Assembly (NCBI GenBank): GCA_003511165.1
Contig: DOJW01000009.1
Coordinates: forward strand, 17,227 to 81,226
DNA from: Candidatus Dependentiae bacterium
Lineage (GTDB): Bacteria > Babelota > Babeliae > Babelales > UBA12411
Length of the DNA: 64,000 bases
Direction of reading: 5' to 3'
In this document: one piece after another, positions 7,750 through 16,291 of the stretch
Position numbering within the stretch: position 1 is the first letter of the stretch
Layout of the letters: each line of letters starts with the position of its first letter
Notes under the pieces: model-generated
Seen by the model: the letters and a program-made list of their open reading frames with translations, nothing else
The model's database searches: none
What the model was told of the DNA's origin: nothing
Made by a program: the position numbers and the translations under genes

Positions 7750-8751
7750 TCATTGACATTCAGTAGTTAATGGTTTGCTCATAATAAATTTTAAGAAATC
7801 TTCGATAGGTTGTTTTTCAAATATCATTTTGTATGTGCCAAGGCAGATAGGTAAATTTAAATTATTTTTTTCGATGATTTGTTTTACAGAAACTGCTGTA
7901 TTTATACCTTCGGGAATAGCGGATATATTTTTTAAGATTTCATCGAGAGGTTTTCCTTCCCCTATTAATATTCCGATATCTTGGTTTCTGCTTGATTTGC
8001 CAAAAGATGTTAAAACTAAATCACCAAGTCCCGACAAACCATAAATAGTTTCTTTTTTACCGCCAAAATACTCTGCTATCAAGCTCATTTCGTTTAATCC
8101 GCGGGTTAATACAAATGCGATAGTGTTGTCAGAATATCCAGCACCTTTTAGTATTCCTAGTGACAATGCAAGTAAATTTTTAATAGCTCCGCCGGCTTGC
8201 ACTCCTATCAAATCTGAAGATAAATAAGGTCTGAAATAGTGGTTGCTTAAAATAGTTTGTAATTTTTGAGCTATTTCACATTTGTTAGACGCAACAGTAG
8301 TTGCAGTATAAGATTTGATTGCGAAATCTCGTGCAAAGTTTGGGCCGCTGATTGTAGCTTTATTTTTTATAGGTCCAAAAACATCTTCGATAATTTGCGA
8401 TGGTAGAAATAAAGTTTCTTGCTCTATACCTTTACTTAAAATTACCCATGTTTGATCTTGATTAAAATACGGTTTTGATTGGTTTAAAACATTTCTTAGA
8501 AATTTGACAGGAATGACTTCGAAAATCCATTTGGAATTAGTTAATGCTTTTTGCAAATCGCTTGTTGCTGTGATTTTGGAGTTTAGTTTTATCCCGGGAA
8601 GAAATATTTCATTAATACTTTTTTCATTAATATTTTTTACTACTTCTTCTTCGTGAGCCCAAAGTATTACATTGTACCCGTTTTCAGCCAAAAGATTGGC
8701 AAATGCAGTGCCCCATGCGCCAGCGCCTAAAACAGTAACTAATTTTTCCAT
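7750..8751 (-). CDS. gpsA: Glycerol-3-phosphate dehydrogenase (NAD(P)+)
   Basis: Reduces dihydroxyacetone phosphate to sn-glycerol-3-phosphate in the cytoplasm, feeding PlsY. 333 residues from ATG 8751, preceded by GGAAAG. A longer reading begins with TTG at 8766 and would overlap uppS. The N-terminal Rossmann motif is VLGAGAWGTAFA. ISGPNFARD, the lysine in AGGAIKNLLAL and GLSGLGDLVLT are typical of the family, and the length is normal. It lies four bases from the uppS stop, so uppS-gpsA form one leftward unit. Confidence 0.95.
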   Translation of the reverse strand: MEKLVTVLGAGAWGTAFANLLAENGYNVILWAHEEEVVKNINEKSINEIFLPGIKLNSKITATSDLQKALTNSKWIFEVIPVKFLRNVLNQSKPYFNQDQTWVILSKGIEQETLFLPSQIIEDVFGPIKNKATISGPNFARDFAIKSYTATTVASNKCEIAQKLQTILSNHYFRPYLSSDLIGVQAGGAIKNLLALSLGILKGAGYSDNTIAFVLTRGLNEMSLIAEYFGGKKETIYGLSGLGDLVLTSFGKSSRNQDIGILIGEGKPLDEILKNISAIPEGINTAVSVKQIIEKNNLNLPICLGTYKMIFEKQPIEDFLKFIMSKPLTTECQ

Positions 8752-8755
8752 TTTT

Positions 8756-9442
8756 TTACTTTCCAAAATTTCTTTTTATAGAATCAAACCGCTCTTTGCA
8801 TTGTAACAAAATATTTTCTGAAATTTCAGGCCAGCAAATATCAAGTGGCATTAATTCACTGTATGCGCCTTGATATATTAAAAAATTACTAAGTCTATTT
8901 TCACCACCAGTTCTAATAATAATTTCTGGATCTGGAACGCCTGCCATCCAAAAATTACTTTCAAACATTTTGGCAGTGATATCTTTTGGATCTAATTCAT
9001 TATTTTTTACTTTGTGCGCAATTATTTGGGTAGCGTTTAATATTTCCTGTCTTGAGCCATAACAAAAAAGAAAATTTAAATTTAATTTGTTGAAATTAGC
9101 TGTTTTCGTTTCTGCTTCATTAATAAATTCTAATGTTTGCTGAGGGAAAAAACTTCGTTCTCCGATGAAGCGGACGCGAACTTCATTTTCGATAAAATAA
9201 GGAAGCCGCTCTCTTAGTCTTTTTGCAAGTATTGAAAATAGATAATTTTTTTCTTCTTCTGATCGATTGAAATTTTCCAAAGAAAATGTGTAAAGGGATA
9301 AGTAGGGAATATTTTCTTTAAGACAAAAGTTTACAGCAGTTTTGATAGCCTCTGCTCCTTTTTCGTGACCTTTAAAAACTTGAAGTTTATTTGCTTTTGC
9401 CCAGCGACGATTGCCATCCATTATCATTGCGAGATGTTGCAT
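8756..9442 (-). CDS. uppS: Isoprenyl transferase (undecaprenyl diphosphate synthase)
   Basis: Condenses isopentenyl diphosphate units into the C55 carrier for peptidoglycan and LPS. 228 residues from ATG 9442, with AAGGA seven bases upstream; the TTG at 9466 is less likely. It shows the cis-prenyltransferase signature MIMDGNRRWAK (diphosphate-binding Asp), YTFSLENFNR and RTGGENRLSNFL near the C-terminus. Its substrate would come from the mevalonate operon at 15389-21836. Next gene in the unit: gpsA. Confidence 0.95.
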   Translation of the reverse strand: MQHLAMIMDGNRRWAKANKLQVFKGHEKGAEAIKTAVNFCLKENIPYLSLYTFSLENFNRSEEEKNYLFSILAKRLRERLPYFIENEVRVRFIGERSFFPQQTLEFINEAETKTANFNKLNLNFLFCYGSRQEILNATQIIAHKVKNNELDPKDITAKMFESNFWMAGVPDPEIIIRTGGENRLSNFLIYQGAYSELMPLDICWPEISENILLQCKERFDSIKRNFGK

Positions 9443-9465
9443 TATTAAGTCCTTTTTTTTAGTCA

Positions 9466-9503
9466 AAAAGAAAGCCCCGATTTTTATTTCGAGGCTTTCT
9501 TTA
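9466..9503 (-). terminator. Rho-independent terminator after adk
   Basis: Stem AAAGAAAGCC-CGA / TCG-GGCTTTCTTT with one mismatch between adk (stop at 9507) and uppS. A- and T-runs lie on both sides. Confidence 0.75.
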
Positions 9504-9506
9504 ATT

Positions 9507-10289
9507 TTATTTAACTATCTTTTTGAAAGATTCGTAAACTTCATCAACTGGCTGAGTGGCGGAAATTTCTTTTATAGAAATTCCTTTTTCGCTGAAAAAG
9601 TTTAGAATTTCGTTTTCAGTTGCACTGTAAATTTTGAATCTGTTTTTTACAACTTCTTCATTATCATCAGTTCGTTTGATCAATTTTGATCCACAAAGAT
9701 CGCATATGCCTTCTTTGGCGGGTTTTTTAGATTTGAGAGAGTAAACTGCTTGGCACTTTTTGTTTTCACATACGAGTCTGTTTGCGATTCGGTCTACAAC
9801 TTCTTCTTCTCTGATAGCAAATTTGACAACTTTTAAACTGAGATTTGAAAAGTTTGGATCTGCAAGCAAGGTGACCAAAGTTTCTGCTTGAGATTTGGTT
9901 CTTGGATATCCATCTAAAATTATTGGATTTTTACTTGATTGCTGCTCGGTAAGCCAAACTTTTACCATGTCAGAGATTAAACTGTCTGGAACAAGCTCGC
10001 CTTTATCGATGTAACCTTTTAATGTTTTACCAAGATCTGTACCTTTTTCGATATTTTGTCTGCAAAGATCGCCGGTTGAAAGGGTTGTATAACCTAATTC
10101 TTTAGCTGCTCTTTGAGCAAGTGTGCCCTTGCCGCTTCCTGGTGCGCCGAAAAGTACAAGAATTTCTTTTTTATTTTCAATTGATGTTTTCATATCTTCC
10201 TTATTTGTGGAGTTGCCACATGATGCAAAAAGAGCTGTTGCTGCTATTGCAAAAATTAATTTTTGTGGAATTGAAGTTTTTGAAATCAT
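9507..10289 (-). CDS. adk: Adenylate kinase with lipoprotein-type signal peptide
   Basis: Interconverts ATP + AMP and 2 ADP. From ATG 10289, which has a strong AGGAG, the chain is 260 residues. It begins with a signal peptide MISKTSIPQK plus a hydrophobic core and a lipobox-like LFASC (C24), then a full adenylate kinase: P-loop GAPGSGKGT (48-56), STGDLCR, DGYPRT and a zinc-lid with C174, C179, C196 and C199. An in-frame ATG at 10193 (M33) follows AAGGA with a short spacer and would give a 228-residue cytosolic enzyme, so two products are possible. Adenylate kinases are normally cytosolic. Family certain, location inferred. Confidence 0.93.
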   Translation of the reverse strand: MISKTSIPQKLIFAIAATALFASCGNSTNKEDMKTSIENKKEILVLFGAPGSGKGTLAQRAAKELGYTTLSTGDLCRQNIEKGTDLGKTLKGYIDKGELVPDSLISDMVKVWLTEQQSSKNPIILDGYPRTKSQAETLVTLLADPNFSNLSLKVVKFAIREEEVVDRIANRLVCENKKCQAVYSLKSKKPAKEGICDLCGSKLIKRTDDNEEVVKNRFKIYSATENEILNFFSEKGISIKEISATQPVDEVYESFKKIVK

Positions 10290-10369
10290 ATAACTCCTAA
10301 AATTATTTAACAAAAAAACATTGAAGGATCCAGCATAATACTACTTTTTAAAATGCTCAAGATTAAAAA

Positions 10370-11323
10370 TTAAACAGGGCTTATTGCAGCTGAGGAAGCA
10401 GCGACAGTAGGATTACTGCTTGAAGATGAGGCCGTTACTCCGATTGGTCTCATTTCTACAGCAACTTTATTAACAGGAATATATCGAAATTTGAAATCGT
10501 TACTTCTTATTACAAGCTCAAAAAGCGGTGTCCTTTCTTGAAGAATAAATGTTACAATTTTTGCGGTACCGTTTGGCTCTATTCTACATCCAGATTGGTG
10601 TTGCATTATTTTTTTGAAAAAGGATTTTCTATCTTTTAAAGAACTCAAAACCTGCATCCAATAAAGGGACATTACAGCTCCGCTAGCTGAACATATTGAT
10701 GCGAAAAATACATCAAGTGTTAAAAATATAGCTCCTACCGCAAAACAATAAGCAACTTGTTTATCAATGATGCATGAACGTGATACCTCTAATAATTCAA
10801 GAGCAAAAATCGAAGCTATTGTTAGAGGTATTATGCAAAAAAGAGCTACCGACATAAGTTCGAATTTGCAAAGTTCCGAATTATGATGTTGGCAATAAGT
10901 GTGAGGAAATAACCTTTTTATACCTTCCCCGCTTAAAAAAAATTTATCTTGAACATCACTTTCATCCGTTAAACATAAAAATTTTGAAGGAATGAAAATA
11001 GCTTTGGACTCACTGTTCTTTATAGTCAAAATTACAGGATTGAAATAGTCGTAAAATGTCTTAATAGCACGGTCCGGAATGAAAAGTTTTTCTTTTAAAG
11101 TGTAATCTACAAAACCTGAAAGCTCTCTTTCCCATATAGAAAAATCCTTTTCATGAACATAATTTAAAAAATCGGTGTAGTTAGATTGATTATTTTTTAA
11201 CACTTTACCATTGCAAGTTATTTTAGTGTTGTCGTCTAAAGGCTTAATTGTGAATTCAAAATCTGCAGATAAATTGTTACAAAAACATAAAGATGCTAAT
11301 GCTAGTTTTAAATAAAATTTCAT
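10370..11323 (-). CDS. Secreted or membrane protein of unknown function
   Basis: 317 residues with signal peptide MKFYLKLALA... cut near LSA-DF. A polar segment (about 21-150) is followed by two membrane segments (about 156-178 and 190-217), a second polar region and a Ser/Ala-rich low-complexity tail. Cysteines are frequent for this genome (CQHH, CNGK, LCK). I recognise no family. It lies between adk and a terminator that follows sulP, so it probably has its own promoter. Confidence 0.65.
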   Translation of the reverse strand: MKFYLKLALASLCFCNNLSADFEFTIKPLDDNTKITCNGKVLKNNQSNYTDFLNYVHEKDFSIWERELSGFVDYTLKEKLFIPDRAIKTFYDYFNPVILTIKNSESKAIFIPSKFLCLTDESDVQDKFFLSGEGIKRLFPHTYCQHHNSELCKFELMSVALFCIIPLTIASIFALELLEVSRSCIIDKQVAYCFAVGAIFLTLDVFFASICSASGAVMSLYWMQVLSSLKDRKSFFKKIMQHQSGCRIEPNGTAKIVTFILQERTPLFELVIRSNDFKFRYIPVNKVAVEMRPIGVTASSSSSNPTVAASSAAISPV

Positions 11324-11350
11324 GATAAAAACTTTCTTTGATTTTGTTGT

Positions 11351-11387
11351 TAATAAAAAATTCCCCAGGTTTTTAAAACCTGAGGAA
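11351..11387 (-). terminator. Rho-independent terminator after sulP
   Basis: Stem AAAACCTG-GGAA / TTCC-CAGGTTTT with one mismatch at 11361-11387, followed on the minus strand by a run of T (11360-11355). Confidence 0.75.
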
Positions 11388-11417
11388 TCCTATCATCAAG
11401 ATAAGAAAATGTAAAAA

Positions 11418-13040
11418 TTATTTGGTGCTCAAATAGCGTAGCGCATGATGTACTGAATCAAAAATGTGGCCTTTATTTTTTAAGGTTATGTAAATCACAT
11501 CTTTGCTTAACATTTTTTCCACAAATTCAGACATTCCGCAAATTAAAATAATTTTATTTTGTTTTTCTACTAGTTCGATAATTTCGCCTAAAGCATCAAT
11601 TCCATCATTGTCTATAACATAAAGATCTTTTAAATCTAAAATTACAGCCTTTTCTTTGATCGGCCGATTTTCAAATCTTGCAATGTGTGATTGTGAATTG
11701 ATGTAGGCGAGTGTTCCTTTTATTGAATAAATTAATGCTTCTGTACCTTGTTCTTTTACTTCTCGAAGTACTGAAACAATATTTTCTTTGGATTTTATAT
11801 GTTGCTCGCTTGGAGTGAGTTCATAATATCCTTTTGAAATATTTTCCATAAAAACAAGCATGGCGATTGTACCACCAAAAAGCATACCAACTACCGGATC
11901 TTCATAAATTGTTACAAAAGCGACTACCAAGGCAATGAAGAATCCAACTTTATCTACTTTGAACATTCGTTCCAATTTTTCACGTTCGACCATTCCCATA
12001 GAGACGCTTACGAGTATTGCTGCGATTACTGGAAGTGGGGTAAATTTGAAAAAACCGATTAAAAGTGTTGCAAATGCTCCCGTAAAAACTGCATTTAATA
12101 CTCCTGCGGTTTTATGAGTACAACCAGTTTTTATATTTACTGCCGTTCGTACAAAAACTGCCGTTGCAGGTATTCCTCCAGCGATACCGGAAGCGATATT
12201 CGAAAGTCCTAAGCCGAGCATTTCTTTGGGTTTGTTATGTTTTGTTTTGGTTATTCCATCTGCAAGCCGTGCGGAAATCATGGTTTCGAGTATTGCTATT
12301 ATTGCAACTGTTAACGCAGGAATCAAAAGTGCTGGAGAAAAATCAAAAGAGTGGGGTATAAAAAGTGAAATTTTCATATCAGGAAATTTGGTATCAAGTG
12401 TTTGTAGCGTAAGCGGGATGATACCTTTGGTTGTCAGATATCCAAAAATTATGCCTATTGGGAAAATGATTATTGAGCTGGGTATTTTTGGTATTAATTT
12501 TGCAAGCAATATTAAAGCTATTAAAAATATGGCGAAGATAATAAAAGATGAAAGAGAGGCTTGGGGTATATGTTTAATACTTTCCCAGACGTTTACTAAA
12601 AATTTTTCATGTTTAGGAAGATTAGATAATCCAATAGCATAGTTTAATTGGTTAAAACCCATTGTGATAGCAATTCCTAAAATTAAACCATTTAAAGAGC
12701 TTGCTGGAAAAAATATTAAATATTTTTCAATTCTAAAAAAGTAGGCAAGCATTATAAAAAGTCCAGAAACGACGGCGAGAGTAGGAAGAACTTGTGGTCC
12801 ATATATTATTGCATAAGCGGTTAAAATTCCGACTAAGGATCCTGCTGGCCCAATTATATTATAATTACTTCCCCCAAAAATTGCTGCTATTAATCCGGCC
12901 CAAACTCCTGTTACTATTCCCGCCATTGGTGTTGTGCCCGATGCAACCGCAAGTGATATTGCCATTGGTAGAGAAACTAGCGAAACTGTAAGTCCTGATT
13001 TCCAATTTTCCTTAATTTTTTGAACTAAAAAAGCCCTCAT
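11418..13040 (-). CDS. SulP-family anion transporter with STAS domain
   Basis: 540-residue inner-membrane protein with about ten or more hydrophobic segments (residues 10-400), followed by a cytoplasmic STAS domain (about 430-540; AVILDLKDLYVIDNDGID is the typical STAS core). SulP proteins carry sulfate, bicarbonate or dicarboxylates; the substrate cannot be read from sequence. AAGGA precedes the ATG, and it is monocistronic with its own terminator. The STAS motif keeps the DxxG-like loop region, but no phosphorylatable Ser is obvious. Confidence 0.9.
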   Translation of the reverse strand: MRAFLVQKIKENWKSGLTVSLVSLPMAISLAVASGTTPMAGIVTGVWAGLIAAIFGGSNYNIIGPAGSLVGILTAYAIIYGPQVLPTLAVVSGLFIMLAYFFRIEKYLIFFPASSLNGLILGIAITMGFNQLNYAIGLSNLPKHEKFLVNVWESIKHIPQASLSSFIIFAIFLIALILLAKLIPKIPSSIIIFPIGIIFGYLTTKGIIPLTLQTLDTKFPDMKISLFIPHSFDFSPALLIPALTVAIIAILETMISARLADGITKTKHNKPKEMLGLGLSNIASGIAGGIPATAVFVRTAVNIKTGCTHKTAGVLNAVFTGAFATLLIGFFKFTPLPVIAAILVSVSMGMVEREKLERMFKVDKVGFFIALVVAFVTIYEDPVVGMLFGGTIAMLVFMENISKGYYELTPSEQHIKSKENIVSVLREVKEQGTEALIYSIKGTLAYINSQSHIARFENRPIKEKAVILDLKDLYVIDNDGIDALGEIIELVEKQNKIILICGMSEFVEKMLSKDVIYITLKNKGHIFDSVHHALRYLSTK

Positions 13041-13342
13041 GATTTTTTCCTTTTTCTATTTATTTTTAACTAAATAAATTTGCGATTTTGTTTAATCCCC
13101 CCAAGAGATTCTTTGTTGTATGAGTATATTTTATGCCTGTCTAAGTCGAAAATAAAATGAAATTATTTTTTTTATCGAAATTTGCATTTTTTACAGAAAA
13201 TTTTGGCTCGGAAATATAAGTATTTTCTAAGTGAAATAATTTTTTATTAGAAGCGGTAAAATAATGCTATGAGTGATGATTAAATGCTAAAATTTAAAAT
13301 CTATTAGTAATCACGATTTTTCTACCGTTTTTTGTTAGATGC

Positions 13343-13373
13343 TTGCATAAATTTTTATGTGGCGCATGATAAT
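13343..13373 (+). promoter_or_regulatory. Possible promoter of the mevalonate operon
   Basis: TTGCAT at 13343-13348 and GATAAT at 13368-13373 with a 19-bp spacer, about 100 bp before the first gene. The spacer is long, so this is tentative. Confidence 0.35.
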
Positions 13374-13400
13374 AATTAAGGACATTGAAATCTTTTAGAA

Positions 13401-13435
13401 TTGGCCTAAATGGTTATTTTAGAAGATGCCATGGT
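13401..13435 (+). mobile_element. Second relic of IS200-type left end
   Basis: TTGGCCTAAA followed after 15 bases by AGATGCCATGGT, the same two blocks in the same order as 45681-45715 of the intact element. The palindrome and transposase are missing. It ends inside the longest reading of the MATE gene. Confidence 0.6.
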
Positions 13436-13476
13436 GGGGACATAAATATTTTTATAAGAGGTTAAAAAAGATTTTT

Positions 13477-14835
13477 ATGAATTTACCTAGTCCCAAGCGG
13501 GATTTAAGTGTAAAAAATATCTTAAAATTATCTTTTCCTACAGTAGCTTCTCAAATTACGCTTATAGTTTATGGCGTGTTGGATTCATTTTTTATGGGTC
13601 AGCTCGGAACGACTGCTATCGCAGTTTCTTATATTGCAAGTAACATTTGGCTTCCTATTTCAGATGTTTTAGACGGTCTTAGGACGGGAACTACTGTTTT
13701 TACAACTCGTTTTGCGGGAAACAATCAAAAAGATAATGTATCAAAAACTTTAAATATTGGACTTTTTTCAGCAATAATTATTGGCGGGTTAGTTTGTCTT
13801 TCTGCCGGATATTTTAGCAAAATTTATTTTTCATTTATGAGCAGTGGATCGGTCCAAGATATGGGTGCTCAGTTTTTACATATTTATCTGCTTAGTGCAC
13901 CTTTTGCTATCATTCAGTTTGTTATAACAGGATTTTTTGCCGGATTGAAAGACACAGTTACTCCTTTTATAGTAACTGGTGCAACATCCTTTTTTAGTAT
14001 TTTTCTAGAATATATTTTTTTATATGGAAAATTCGGTTTTCCAAAATTGGGATTACAAGGCGTAGTTATTTCTACCTTAATTGCATATGTAATAGGTGCA
14101 GTTTTAAGTATCATTTTTCTTATCAAAAAAAAAGCGACGAAACAGTATTTTAATTTAAAAATACCTTTTAAATCCTTACAAAAAGATTACACAAAAATAT
14201 CATTTTCTATGGGGTTTTATGTTGGGTTGCTAAATTTTACCTTTATAATTTTTGCCTACATGTTTAGCTCTTTGGGACAGGCAAATCTTGCGGTGCAGCA
14301 AGTTACTTTCCAGATTTATTCATTTTCATATTATCCAATGGTTGGATTTTTAAGTGCAGCTTCAATCATTATCGGTAATTTGGTAGGGTCAAAAAAAGAG
14401 ATCTTTATCAGATATGCGATTTTGAAGTTAGCAACAATATCTTTTGTTATCTTTTCTTTCTTAAGCTTATTTATTTTTATTTTTTCTCCCTTTATAGCTT
14501 CAGTTTTTAGTCCACATGATCCTGTCGTTGCATCAGTTTTGGCTAAAACGATAAAAATAATAGCGGTAAACAATATGATTTGCTCAATTTATGTTGTTTT
14601 TAGGGGAGCATTAATAGGGCTAAAAGATTCTAAAATTCTTTTGATTAGTGCCGTAATTAATGGCTATCTTGTCTTTTTACCTCTTTCCTATATCCTTGGA
14701 ATCAAATTAGGCATGGGCGCTATAGGTGGTTTTATAGCGTTTTTATGTTGGACTATAAGTGATACGCTTTTTTTCGCATGGCGCTTATTTATAAACAAGG
14801 GTTGGAAAGCATATGTTGAAGGTACTCAAGAATAA
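13477..14835 (+). CDS. MATE-family multidrug/metabolite exporter
   Basis: 452 residues from the ATG at 13477. The ATG at 13426 lies in the IS relic, so its 17 extra residues are doubtful. About twelve hydrophobic segments in two homologous halves, with MATE motifs such as GVLDSFFMGQLGTTAIA and FEG/DGLRTGTTV. Exports cationic compounds or metabolites using an ion gradient. A paralogue lies at 24104-25450. It overlaps the next gene by 23 bp and heads the mevalonate operon, hinting that its cargo might relate to that pathway (inference). Confidence 0.9.
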   Translation: MNLPSPKRDLSVKNILKLSFPTVASQITLIVYGVLDSFFMGQLGTTAIAVSYIASNIWLPISDVLDGLRTGTTVFTTRFAGNNQKDNVSKTLNIGLFSAIIIGGLVCLSAGYFSKIYFSFMSSGSVQDMGAQFLHIYLLSAPFAIIQFVITGFFAGLKDTVTPFIVTGATSFFSIFLEYIFLYGKFGFPKLGLQGVVISTLIAYVIGAVLSIIFLIKKKATKQYFNLKIPFKSLQKDYTKISFSMGFYVGLLNFTFIIFAYMFSSLGQANLAVQQVTFQIYSFSYYPMVGFLSAASIIIGNLVGSKKEIFIRYAILKLATISFVIFSFLSLFIFIFSPFIASVFSPHDPVVASVLAKTIKIIAVNNMICSIYVVFRGALIGLKDSKILLISAVINGYLVFLPLSYILGIKLGMGAIGGFIAFLCWTISDTLFFAWRLFINKGWKAYVEGTQE

Positions 14836-15376
14836 GAAATTTTTAGGTTTGTTATTGTTTACTGCGATTTTTGGTTATGCAGTTTATTTTGTGCAGAAAA
14901 GTGCAAACTCTGCAGAAATTTTTGCCAAGCAAAGGGAACATTGTCCCTTCTGTAATTCAAAAAGGATGGAATGGCAAAAAATTTATGAAGATGATCTTGT
15001 TTTCGCAAGTTTAAATTATAAGCCACTTACTCAAGGTCACTGTTTAGTCATTCCCAAAAGGCATGTCGAACGCTCTGAGGATCTTACAGATGAAGAAACT
15101 CTTCGAATTTTCCAAGTTATTAAAAAAGTACACAAAGCAGCGGAAAACGTTTTTGGCGTTTATTCATTTCGTATTGTGCAAAATAACGGTTTAGAAGTAG
15201 GACAATCTGTTACTCATGTTCATTATCATTATATTCCTCGAAAAAAGGACGAAAAGTATTCTTGGTATTTTGCTTTTAAATGCTTCTTTGAAAGTTATCC
15301 ACAAAAGCCACTTACTCCAGAGCAGATGAAAGAGCCGGTTGAAAAAATGAGACTAGCAACGGAAAAGCTTAAATAA
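14813..15376 (+). CDS. Membrane-anchored HIT-family hydrolase
   Basis: 187 residues. Basic N-terminus MLKVLKNKK, a hydrophobic segment at about 10-28, then a HIT domain: EHCPFC zinc pair, LTQGHCLVIPKRH, and the catalytic triad VTHVHYHYIPR. HIT proteins hydrolyse or transfer nucleoside phosphates. The positive-inside rule places the HIT domain outside the inner membrane, which is unusual because most are cytosolic. It overlaps the MATE gene by 23 bp and lies 12 bp before mevalonate kinase, so it is a member of this operon. Family sure, topology inferred. Confidence 0.88.
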   Translation: MLKVLKNKKFLGLLLFTAIFGYAVYFVQKSANSAEIFAKQREHCPFCNSKRMEWQKIYEDDLVFASLNYKPLTQGHCLVIPKRHVERSEDLTDEETLRIFQVIKKVHKAAENVFGVYSFRIVQNNGLEVGQSVTHVHYHYIPRKKDEKYSWYFAFKCFFESYPQKPLTPEQMKEPVEKMRLATEKLK

Positions 15377-15388
15377 GGTTTTAAGAAG

Positions 15389-16291
15389 ATGTCTGCAACC
15401 GGATTTGGTTTTGGCAAAATTATTATTTTCAATGAACATTTTGTAGTTTATGGATCCCCTGCAATTGCAAGCCCCATAGAACAAGGATGCTTTGTAACAT
15501 TAAGTACAACTAACGAAAACAATAATCCAAATAATGATGTGTGGCAAATTCAAAAATCTGTAATCCAAAAATATCTACAAATTCTAAATATTAATGCAAA
15601 AAATGAGCTAAATGTTTCTGTGCAAACATCATTAATACCTGCCGCGGGTATGGGCGCAAGCGCGGCTTTTTGTGTTGCAAGCGCAAGAGCGATTTCTAAT
15701 TTTTTTAGTCTCAATTTAACAGATGAACAAATAAATGATCTTAGCTTTGAAGGAGAGAAAATCTTTCATGGTAATCCTTCAGGCATTGATAATACAGTTT
15801 CAACGTTTGGAAAACCAATTTGGTTTGAAAAAAAAGAAAATATTTTGACTGAAAATTTAAAAATTAAAAATGCTCTGCATATTGTGATTGGATTTAGCGG
15901 TGAATCTGGTAATACAAAAGATGCGGTTGCAAAAGTTGCGACTTGGAAAAATAGTAATTTGAGAAAATTTAATTTTTTGCTCGAGCGGTCAAAAAATTTA
16001 ATATTGCGTGGTAGAGAAGCTTTAGCTGATGATGATTTAGAAAAAGTTGGTAGATTGATGAATGAAAATCATAAGTTGCTTGTGGAGATTGGCGTGTCAA
16101 CTCCAAAGTTAGAAAAGTTGATTGCGATTGCAAAAGACAGTGGAGCTTTGGGTGCAAAAATTACAGGAAGCGGTTGCGGCGGATGTATTGTTGCATTAGC
16201 TTCAAACGAAGGTGATCAAGATAAAATTGATCAATCTTTTTTAAGTTTTGGTTTTAAATCTATCAAAACAAAAATAAGGGAAAATTTATGA
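15389..16291 (+). CDS. mvk: Mevalonate kinase
   Basis: Phosphorylates mevalonate with ATP. 300 residues of the GHMP kinase family: substrate loop GKIIIFNEHFVVYGSPAI at the N-terminus, ATP loop PAAGMGASAAF (84-94), catalytic Asp D134 in GNPSGIDNTVSTFG, and C-terminal GHMP motif GAKITGSGCGGC. The compact size fits archaeal and bacterial enzymes. It overlaps the decarboxylase gene by 4 bp (ATGA). Confidence 0.93.
   Translation: MSATGFGFGKIIIFNEHFVVYGSPAIASPIEQGCFVTLSTTNENNNPNNDVWQIQKSVIQKYLQILNINAKNELNVSVQTSLIPAAGMGASAAFCVASARAISNFFSLNLTDEQINDLSFEGEKIFHGNPSGIDNTVSTFGKPIWFEKKENILTENLKIKNALHIVIGFSGESGNTKDAVAKVATWKNSNLRKFNFLLERSKNLILRGREALADDDLEKVGRLMNENHKLLVEIGVSTPKLEKLIAIAKDSGALGAKITGSGCGGCIVALASNEGDQDKIDQSFLSFGFKSIKTKIRENL

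Larger units (their letters stand above)
13041..13476. other. Intergenic region upstream of the MATE-HIT-mevalonate operon
   Basis: About 436 bp between divergent genes. It contains a possible promoter (13343-13373) and a fragment of an IS200-type left end (13401-13435). No other feature is seen. Confidence 0.6.

Noticed and set aside
8752..8766. TTG start giving a longer GpsA
   Set aside because: It would overlap uppS and place the true ribosome site GGAAAG inside the coding sequence.
13426..13476. N-terminal extension of the first MATE protein
   Set aside because: The ATG at 13426 lies within an IS200 left-end scar; the residues do not resemble MATE N-termini, and the ATG at 13477 gives a normal start.
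15294..15303. TTATCCACA, a DnaA-box match, as an origin signal
   Set aside because: Single occurrence inside the HIT coding sequence, no cluster, no dnaA nearby.
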